DNA of 6,498 nucleotides from NCBI GenBank assembly GCA_018396395.1, contig JAGTQN010000056.1, positions 1 to 6,498 on the forward strand, written 5' to 3'. The DNA is from Candidatus Bathyarchaeota archaeon (GTDB lineage: Archaea; Thermoproteota; CALKCG01; B24; JAGTQN01). The notes below the pieces were generated by a model. The model did no database searches, was not told where the DNA came from, and was given only the letters and a program-made list of their open reading frames with translations. Made by a program: the position numbers and the translations under genes. Shown in pieces: positions 1-5,300 of the stretch (positions within the stretch are counted from its first letter, which is position 1; each line of letters starts with the position of its first letter).

Positions 1-126
1 AAAAGCCTAAGAATTTTGCCACAGCCTACAAACCATACAATACAAACCAACCGCCCTTCTTGAGGCTTCTTACCATCCTCCAATTTCCCATAGAAGATTA
101 ATGATTATACTTCGGAAGGTAAGGTC

Positions 127-140
127 AAGGAATTTATATT
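127..140 (+). promoter_or_regulatory. TATA-like element with purine-rich BRE-like flank
   Basis: The plus strand reads AAGGAA followed by TTTATATT (133-140), the general form of an archaeal BRE plus TATA box. A start about 25 bases downstream would fall at the beginning of the CATTT repeat and run antisense to rps7. The element is nearly symmetrical (AATATAAATT on the minus strand), so it could equally serve a gene to the left of the window, or be chance in an AT-rich gap. Confidence 0.22.
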
Positions 141-160
141 GGCTCAAATTTTTTCCTCAC

Positions 161-201
161 CATTTCATTTCATTTCATTTCATTTCATTCCATTCTCATT
201 C
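161..201. repeat. Pentanucleotide tandem repeat (CATTT)5 with degenerate CATTC copies
   Basis: The plus strand has five perfect CATTT units (161-185), then CATTC twice (186-195), a single T, and CATTC again (197-201). This is a short microsatellite; the decay to CATTC at one end suggests that unit changes accumulate from that side. It lies in the non-coding region past rps7. No function can be inferred from sequence alone. Confidence 0.9.
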
Positions 202-278
202 TAACTTTCCGCCTGTTTCGGAACTTTCTAGCCTCTATGCCTCTGCTAATCATTCACATCCGTGAACTGAAGCGATGC

Positions 279-325
279 AAAAAGAATATGGCTTCCGACA
301 TTTGCCTTTATACGCATCTCGGAAG
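279..325 (-). terminator. Candidate transcription terminator downstream of rps7
   Basis: About 50 bases after the rps7 stop, the minus strand can form a perfect 7-bp stem (CTTCCGA at 325-319 with TCGGAAG at 298-292) enclosing a 20-base loop. A run of five Ts follows 8 bases later (283-279). Archaeal termination depends mainly on U-rich tracts, so the T run may matter more than the stem. Five Ts is modest and the loop is long, so this is a tentative call. Confidence 0.3.
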
Positions 326-374
326 GCTTCTTAAATGCTGTCATGAATCGAATTATCTTGCAAAATCCGTAAGG

Positions 375-959
375 CTAGCGGGATGCCAAGGCGATACGTT
401 CCATCTCATTCTTTCTCTGTATGGCGTAGGATTTTGGGTCTCCCGCTGCTGCTGCGATGATTTCGTCTGCCAGATATTCTTCGATGGTTTTGGGGTTGGA
501 CTTTGCTCCTATCCGGGCACCCTCGACCAGAAACCTAAGGGCAAGGTTTAGCCTTCTTAGAGGCGAGATGTCGACAGACCTGAAGTAAACGACGCCTCCA
601 TAGGCTACCTTCGTGACATCCTCGCATGGTGCCGAGTTTTCTATAGCTCGCACAAGAACTTCGATGGGATTTTGAGACGTCCTCAAGTGAATGATTTCGA
701 AGGCATTTTTCACGATCTCGATGGCTTTGGCCTTTTCCCCCCCATGTTTTCCCGGCCTCATCAACTGATTCGCTAATCTCTCGACGATAGGCGTTTCAGC
801 CTTTCCAAAGGGCCTGTGCTCATGCCTTCCTCCTGTCCGGGGGATGTAAACAGGCTTTAGGCATATGTAGCGCTTTAAGCCAAGGTCCTCTACTTGAATT
901 CCATCGAAGGGCCATTTCCCGAAGAGCAAGATCTTCCCGCTGGATGTTTCCATGGCCAT
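375..959 (-). CDS. rps7: Small-subunit ribosomal protein uS7
   Basis: uS7 is a primary 16S rRNA-binding protein that organises the head of the small subunit near the exit site. The 194-residue protein is of archaeal type with an N-terminal extension over bacterial S7. Recognisable blocks: KRYICLKPVYIPRTGGRHEH (about residues 29-48), PIVERLANQLMRPGKHGGEKAKA (57-79, the conserved first helix and KxxG-K loop), NPIEVLVRAIENSAPCEDV (97-115), YGGVVYFRSVDISPLRRLNLALRFLVEGAR (120-149, the beta-hairpin and following helix), and a C-terminal helix with LADEIIAAA and AIQRKNEMERIA. The start is the ATG at 959; an in-frame TGA lies three codons upstream. A second ATG two codons in (953) is possible. Neither has a strong ribosome binding site, which suits a short or leaderless transcript. 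The gene ends with TAG, followed by a candidate terminator. Confidence 0.96.
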   Translation of the reverse strand: MAMETSSGKILLFGKWPFDGIQVEDLGLKRYICLKPVYIPRTGGRHEHRPFGKAETPIVERLANQLMRPGKHGGEKAKAIEIVKNAFEIIHLRTSQNPIEVLVRAIENSAPCEDVTKVAYGGVVYFRSVDISPLRRLNLALRFLVEGARIGAKSNPKTIEEYLADEIIAAAAGDPKSYAIQRKNEMERIALASR

Positions 960-979
960 CTCAAATCAGCCCTGAAAAA

Positions 980-1023
980 CGTTAAGCTCTATTTAAACCA
1001 CTCCGTGGCATAAATCGTTAAGC
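980..1023 (-). promoter_or_regulatory. Candidate rps7 promoter framed by a direct repeat and a small palindrome
   Basis: Within the 80-base rps12-rps7 gap the minus strand has a TATA-like TTTAAATAG (997-989). Immediately upstream is the perfect inverted repeat CCAC-GGA-GTGG (1008-998). An 8-base direct repeat GCTTAACG brackets the element at 1023-1016 and 987-980. A start about 25 bases after the TATA box would fall near 966-970, giving an almost leaderless rps7 mRNA, in line with the absence of a strong Shine-Dalgarno before its ATG. The TATA call is reasonable; a regulatory role for the repeats is speculation. Confidence 0.4.
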
Positions 1024-1039
1024 GCATCCTAAGACTACC

Positions 1040-1465
1040 CTACCTGATGGGCTTCTCAGCCTTTCCCAAGACGAGCATTTTCAGCGATACGCCATTGACG
1101 GTCGTAACCTTCCACCGAACTCCAGGGATGTCCCCCATGGACCTTCCCCTCGATCCTCCTATGCCTTCTATCACCACTTCATCATGTTCATCCACATGAT
1201 TCAAGGCACCATCGCCAGGAAGGAAGGCCGTTACAACTTTTCCATTCTTTATGAGCTGAACCCTGACGCATTTCCTGACAGCACTATTTGGTTGCTTCGA
1301 TTCGACTGCCACCTTCTCTAGGACTATTCCCCTTGCCATAGGAGCCCCTTCCAATGGATCAGCCTCAACATCCAGCCTAAGAAGGCGGCGCTTATAGTAA
1401 CGATAACTCCACCTGAACTTTGATCGTCGCTTCTTCAAAGCCCTAGCCGCAAACTCCCCTGGCAT
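1040..1465 (-). CDS. rps12: Small-subunit ribosomal protein uS12
   Basis: uS12 sits at the decoding centre of the small subunit and contributes to tRNA selection accuracy. The 141-residue protein is of archaeal/eukaryotic type. It has GEFAARALKKRRSKFRWS (start), DPLEGAPMARGIVLEKV (residues 36-52), the decoding loop KQPNSAVRKCVRVQLIKNG (57-75), the PGDG turn (83-86), DEHDEVVIEGIGG (92-104) and GDIPGVRWKV (111-120). The end KAEKPIR is normal for archaeal uS12. The N-terminus begins directly at MPGEF, shorter by a few basic residues than many homologues. ATG at 1465 is supported by GAGGT 7 bases upstream. The gene follows nusA after 99 bases and precedes rps7 by 80 bases, the usual archaeal order, but with wider gaps than upstream in the cluster and with possible separate promoters. 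Confidence 0.97.
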   Translation of the reverse strand: MPGEFAARALKKRRSKFRWSYRYYKRRLLRLDVEADPLEGAPMARGIVLEKVAVESKQPNSAVRKCVRVQLIKNGKVVTAFLPGDGALNHVDEHDEVVIEGIGGSRGRSMGDIPGVRWKVTTVNGVSLKMLVLGKAEKPIR

Positions 1466-1472
1466 CCTCTGG

Positions 1473-1477
1473 ACCTC
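1473..1477 (-). promoter_or_regulatory. Ribosome binding site GAGGT for rps12
   Basis: The minus-strand GAGGT is 7 bases upstream of the ATG at 1465, a good Shine-Dalgarno spacing. No ATG, GTG or TTG lies in frame between the site and 1465, so it supports that ATG as the start even though the N-terminus is a few residues shorter than in many archaeal uS12 proteins. Confidence 0.65.
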
Positions 1478-1491
1478 ATGCCTATTGATGG

Positions 1492-1521
1492 TTTTAATAA
1501 AAAAGAAAGGCCTTATTTATG
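1492..1521 (-). promoter_or_regulatory. Candidate rps12 promoter: TATA-like box followed by T-rich tract
   Basis: In the 99-base nusA-rps12 gap the minus strand reads CATAAATAA (1521-1513), an acceptable archaeal TATA-like element. A start about 25 bases downstream would fall near 1490 and give a leader of roughly 25 bases that includes the rps12 Shine-Dalgarno. The tract CTTTCTTTTTTATT (1509-1496; six Ts at 1504-1499) lies between and could instead, or also, serve as a U-rich terminator for transcripts from rpoB-nusA. Both readings are inference from short motifs. Confidence 0.35.
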
Positions 1522-1564
1522 GTTAGCGTTCTGATCTATCGTAGATTCGCCCGATAAGAGTAAT

Positions 1565-1999
1565 TCAAGCAATAATAACATGCTCGATACCAAAATATCG
1601 CTTAGCCAGCTGGCGTGTCTTTTCGATATTTCGACCATTCTTTCCGATGGCTATTCCCTTATCCTTAGGTTCTACAACGGCCACAACCATCTTTTCACCA
1701 TTCGCCTTTTCCATCATCCTTACTTCCTTAACCTTTGCAGGGGCCAGGGAGTTTACGATCAATCTGGTCGGGTCCTCCGAATATTCGACGATTTCGATGT
1801 TTTTCCCCGTAAGCTTCCTCAAGAGTTTCACGTTCATCCCGTTTTTTCCGATGGCTGCGCTTATGGCTCCAGGCCTCACTACAAAGATCAGTCTGTTCAT
1901 TTTGTTATCGATGATACAGTCTTGGCATGGGGCATTGGTTATGCTCTCCAGGAGGGATATTAATCCCATCTCTTCGGAAGTTAGCTTAATCTTGCTCAA
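1565..1999 (-). CDS. nusA: Archaeal NusA-family KH-domain transcription factor
   Basis: This is the short archaeal form of NusA: 144 residues with two tandem KH RNA-binding domains and none of the N-terminal polymerase-binding, S1 or acidic repeat domains of bacterial NusA. Both KH domains carry the diagnostic GxxG loop, each as GKNG: KH1 at residues 51-54 within IGKNGMNVKLL, KH2 at 119-122 within IGKNGRNIEKT. The protein ends FGIEHVIIA, a typical end for the family. A CQDC pair at residues 25-28 lies in the segment preceding KH1; its function cannot be told from sequence. The start codon is TTG, supported by GGAGG 9 bases upstream and by normal family length. By homology it is thought to bind nascent RNA and act in transcription elongation or termination. 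That role is better established in bacteria than in archaea. It overlaps rpl30e by 14 bases and ends with TGA before a 99-base gap. Confidence 0.95.
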   Translation of the reverse strand: MSKIKLTSEEMGLISLLESITNAPCQDCIIDNKMNRLIFVVRPGAISAAIGKNGMNVKLLRKLTGKNIEIVEYSEDPTRLIVNSLAPAKVKEVRMMEKANGEKMVVAVVEPKDKGIAIGKNGRNIEKTRQLAKRYFGIEHVIIA

Positions 2000-2312
2000 C
2001 CTTCGGTTCCTCCATGAGGCTTAGGATATTCGAATCTCCAGGCTCCCTAACAGCCAAAGCAGAAACAGGAAAGCGCTTTCCCGTAGCCCTTCCGAGATCC
2101 AGACTACTCCCTCTATAGGCGTAAGTATGGATGCCGGCCATCTTGGCACTTTCTTCGATGGCCCTCCTAATTTCCATAGGACAATTGGAGGCTATTATAA
2201 TAAGCCTTGCCCTTTTTCCCATCGCCATGGCAAGGGCCCTCTTTGCACCAAGGGTTACACGCCCAGTCCGAACAGCGTTTAGTATAGCCCTATCGAGCTC
2301 TAGGCGTTCCAA
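1986..2312 (-). CDS. rpl30e: Large-subunit ribosomal protein eL30 (L30e)
   Basis: This is a small RNA-binding protein of the L7Ae/L30e/S12e fold, part of the archaeal and eukaryotic large ribosomal subunit. Family signatures are clear: NAVRTGRVTLGAKRAL near the N-terminus, RLIIIASNCP (the conserved AsN-C-P turn after the second strand), YRGSSLDLGRATGKRFPVSALAV (L30e core G-x-S-x-x-L-G-x-x-x-G-K), and the closing D-S-N-I-L segment. Start choice is uncertain. The longest reading begins at an ATG at 2345 (119 residues), overlaps rpoA by 26 bases and has no visible Shine-Dalgarno. A TTG at 2312 gives 108 residues, puts the N-terminus where other archaeal L30e proteins begin, and sits 7 bases after GGGTGA, so I prefer it. 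The 3' end overlaps nusA by 14 bases. Its place between RNA polymerase subunit A and nusA is the standard archaeal order. Confidence 0.93.
   Translation of the reverse strand: MERLELDRAILNAVRTGRVTLGAKRALAMAMGKRARLIIIASNCPMEIRRAIEESAKMAGIHTYAYRGSSLDLGRATGKRFPVSALAVREPGDSNILSLMEEPKVEQD
2009..2013 (-). promoter_or_regulatory. GGAGG ribosome binding site for nusA, inside rpl30e
   Basis: A perfect minus-strand GGAGG within the 3' end of rpl30e is followed after 9 bases by TTG (1999-1997). This supports a non-ATG start for nusA rather than the internal ATG at 1969, which would remove the conserved first ten residues. Confidence 0.7.
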
Positions 2313-2319
2313 TTCATGC

Positions 2320-2325
2320 TCACCC
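2320..2325 (-). promoter_or_regulatory. Shine-Dalgarno-like GGGTGA overlapping the rpoA stop, upstream of rpl30e
   Basis: The last three bases of this minus-strand GGGTGA are the TGA stop of rpoA. GGTGA matches the part of the archaeal site GGAGGTGA that pairs with the 16S rRNA 3' end. A TTG codon in the rpl30e frame follows after 7 bases (2312-2310). By contrast no GGAGG-like sequence precedes the ATG at 2345. The arrangement implies that ribosomes terminating on rpoA could start rpl30e. Confidence 0.5.
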
Positions 2326-5300
2326 AATTTCCTCGCTCTTTTCATCCGATGGAGCCATCATGCCAGAGGGACTCATGTATATGTCCACAAGCCCCGTTCC
2401 TATGGGCATATCCTGCCCCACGATGATATTCTCTGTAACTCCCTTCAGTTCATCGATATCCCCGCTAGCGGAGGCCTTCACTATATTTGGCACCGTTATC
2501 TCGAAGGCTGCCTTTGCAAGGGTACTCGTTTTTTCTCCAGATACCCCATGGCGCCCTATCTGGCGCAATTCTCCTGTCTGGGTCATAATATCAGCGACGA
2601 GCATTATATGCCTAATATCCACATCCATTCCGCCCCCTGTACCTTCGAAGACTTCCTTCGCCTCCTTGATGATGGCATTCCTAGCTGCTTCTATGCCTAA
2701 GACCTCCTGGATCTCGTAAAGGTCGTTGGTATAGGTCTTTGAAGGATCGACTCCAGGAATTTGAATAACCTTTGCAAGGTTGGACCCATCAGTTTGGATG
2801 AACCAGCCCTTGTAGTCTTCCCCATCCTCCCAAACGACTTGGGTCCTGTTGATGCCGGGAATGCCCTTCACGTAGCAATTGACAACTCTGGTTCCAAGCT
2901 TCCTTAGGCCCCCTTCCTCCATGATATCTTGGGACTTAATCTTTAGAATTCCTCCTTCTATGCTCACGGATGTTCTAGGAATCTGTATGGCTTCCATCAA
3001 TTGCTCATAGGTTATGCCTCTGGCTTTCATAGCTTCCTCATCGAGTTCTACCCATACGGAGTTTTCCTCTAGGTTCACGCTGTATTGGGCGGTCTTCATA
3101 AGGTCCTTGACCTTCGTATGAACCATATCTTGGGCGATCCGTAATGCCTTCTCCCTATCCTTCCTGTGTTCTTCATCAAGCCTTATCGTCATAATAGGCC
3201 TCGAAGGCCTACGCCTCGCATCGACGATTTCGATAAGTCTTGGAAGCCCTATCGTAACGTCCATTTCCCTAACGCCAGCGAAGTGAAAGACCCTTAGGGT
3301 CATCTGGGTCCCAGGTTCTCCTATCGACTGGGCGGCTACGATTCCTGAAGCCTCACCAGGCTCAACCTGGGCGATCTCATACTCCTCAACCGCCTTATCG
3401 ATGACAGCTTTGGCGGCTGAGGATGATAATTGGGCGCTCAAGATGGTCGATCTTAACTCCTCTATAAGAAGGGGTGGCAGCCTATCCTCAAAAGCCTTCA
3501 ATTCTTCCTCCAAGGACTCGGGGGTGATGGGTTTCCCCCTCGTTCCCCGCCCCTTTATTCTATCGACAAGTCTCTGAACATTAACAGCCTTTCCATGATC
3601 GCTCTTAGCCGGATCGACACCATCTTCGCCATACTTAAACTGGACGATATTACCATCCGTATCCCTTACTGTCCCATCGTACTCGACCTTTAGGAAGCCG
3701 AGGGCATGAATAAGCCTTCGCTGCATATAACCACTCTGCTGGGTTCTTACAGCCGTATCGACGAGGCCCTCCCTTCCTCCCATGGCATGGAAGAAGAACT
3801 CCGTAAGGGATAAGCCCTTATGAAAACTGGATTTGATGAAGCCCCTTGCGGATGGGCTTTGATCCCCCCAATCGAAGTGGGAAAGGGTTCTGCCTCTATA
3901 GCCCAGTGGAATCCTGCTCCCCCTTACGTGTTGTTGCCCTAGGCATGCAGTCATATGCCCTATGTTTAGGGCGGTGCCTCTTGCTCCAACCCTAGTCATG
4001 ATGGCGCCTTGGTTATCCATACCGAAGCAAGATTCAGCAATTCTATCGCATCGCTCCCTCGCCTTCGAAAGCTCATTCATGATATGAAGGTCTAAGGATT
4101 CCTCCAAGGATTTTCCTGGGACTCTTTGGAGGGCGCCAAGCCTATAGGCTTCGATGAGGCGCCTCGTTGAGCCTTCAGCTTCTTCGAGAATAGCTCCAAT
4201 CTTTTCCTCAGCTTCCTTGGGGATTTCGAGCTCATCTATGGCATAGCTGAAGCCCCTCATGTTTATGAAACTATTCAGGATTCGGCAGAGTTTATTCAGG
4301 AAGTCTTGGGCAAAGGCGGATCCATACTCCTTTACGATTCTATGATATAGGCTATCAGGCCTTTCAGCTCCTATGGAGTTCCTATCTATGATGCCTCTCC
4401 TTAAGACTCCATCCCGAACCTCCACGATACCATCCACAGGGCATTCTTCATCCAAGGTGGTATGTCGGTGCTTGCAAATGCTAGCCTTTCCGATGAAGTT
4501 GAAATCCTTAGGAAGTAAAAGGCTGAAGATCTGCTTCCCGCTCCATAGAGGCTCAGGATGGCTTCGGATAGGCGGAGGGATCTCGCCATCATAGTCCATT
4601 TCCGCTAAGAGCCTTCCCACCTCGCTCTTCGTCAGGAAGGTATCATTCCTCGTAAGAAGATAGGAAGCCGTTAGGAAGTCCCTGGTAGCTCCTATGATGG
4701 GCGCACCATACCTGGGCGATACGATCTGGTTCTGAACCTGCATGAGGAGCCTAGCCTCAGCTTGGGCCTCTTCTGTCTGGGGGATGTGAAGGTTCATCTC
4801 GTCCCCATCGAAGTCCGCATTGTATGGAAGACAGACGGCTAAATGAAGCCTGAAGGTCTTGAAGGGGAGGACCCTAACCCTATGGGCTATGATGGACATC
4901 CTATGGAGGGATGGTTGACGGTTGAAGATGGCGATGTCCCCATCCTTGAGGTGCCTTTCCACTATAAAGCCGGGCTTAAGGTCTTCAGCAATCTTCTGGC
5001 GCTCAGCCACGAACTCAAGCCTCACCCTCCTTCCATCAGGCCGAATGACATAAACGGCGCCCGGATAGTTTTCCGGTCCATTCTTTACGAGTTCCTTCAT
5101 CTCCTCAAGGTTCCAGGCCGTAACTTTCTCTGGAATCGTGAGCTTCTTGGCCACTTCGATAGGAACTCCAACCTCATCGACATTCAGGTTTGGATCTGGA
5201 GAGATGACAGTTCTCGCACTGAAGTCAACCCTCTTTCCTGAAAGGTTCATCCTGAACCTTCCTTCCTTTCCCTTGAGCCTCTGGGATAGGGTCTTTAAGG

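Larger units (their letters stand above)
1..374. other. Non-coding stretch downstream of rps7, no gene recognised
   Basis: I find no credible gene here on either strand. The longest readings are a 54-codon plus-strand ORF (101-265) that runs through the simple repeat, and a plus-strand ORF from 237 that continues antisense through the end of rps7; neither resembles a known protein or has a ribosome binding site. No tRNA or C/D-box RNA pattern was seen. The stretch holds a candidate terminator for the upstream operon, a pentanucleotide repeat, a run of six Ts on the plus strand (149-154) and a TATA-like element. The EF-1alpha and rps10 genes that often follow rps7 in archaea are not present in the visible part. 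Confidence 0.6.

Noticed and set aside
101..265. Plus-strand 54-codon ORF through the CATTT repeat
   Set aside because: Its middle is translated simple repeat (alternating His, Phe, Ile, Ser), with no Shine-Dalgarno and no recognisable domain.
64..333. Nine-base repeat GGCTTCTTA at 64-72 and 325-333 as a possible att or IS end
   Set aside because: Too short and without matching flanks, target duplication or any mobile-element gene.
237..551. Plus-strand ORF of 104 codons starting in the gap and running into rps7
   Set aside because: Most of it is antisense to the well-supported rps7 gene, it has no ribosome binding site, and its cysteine-rich translation resembles no family I know.
1580..2024. 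Two plus-strand ORFs of about 125 codons opposite nusA
   Set aside because: They are antisense to a clear two-KH-domain protein; hydrophobic runs arise from reading the complement of nusA codons.
2131..2719. Plus-strand ORFs of 189 and 119 codons opposite rpl30e and the 3' end of rpoA
   Set aside because: Antisense to conserved genes, no ribosome binding site and no family resemblance.
4400..4592. Possible separate small minus-strand ORF inside rpoA
   Set aside because: It is in a different frame within conserved rpoA coding sequence and has no independent support.
4843..5241. Plus-strand ORF of 132 codons opposite the catalytic part of rpoA
   Set aside because: Shadow of the NADFDGD region of rpoA; long because of stop-poor codon use on the complement.
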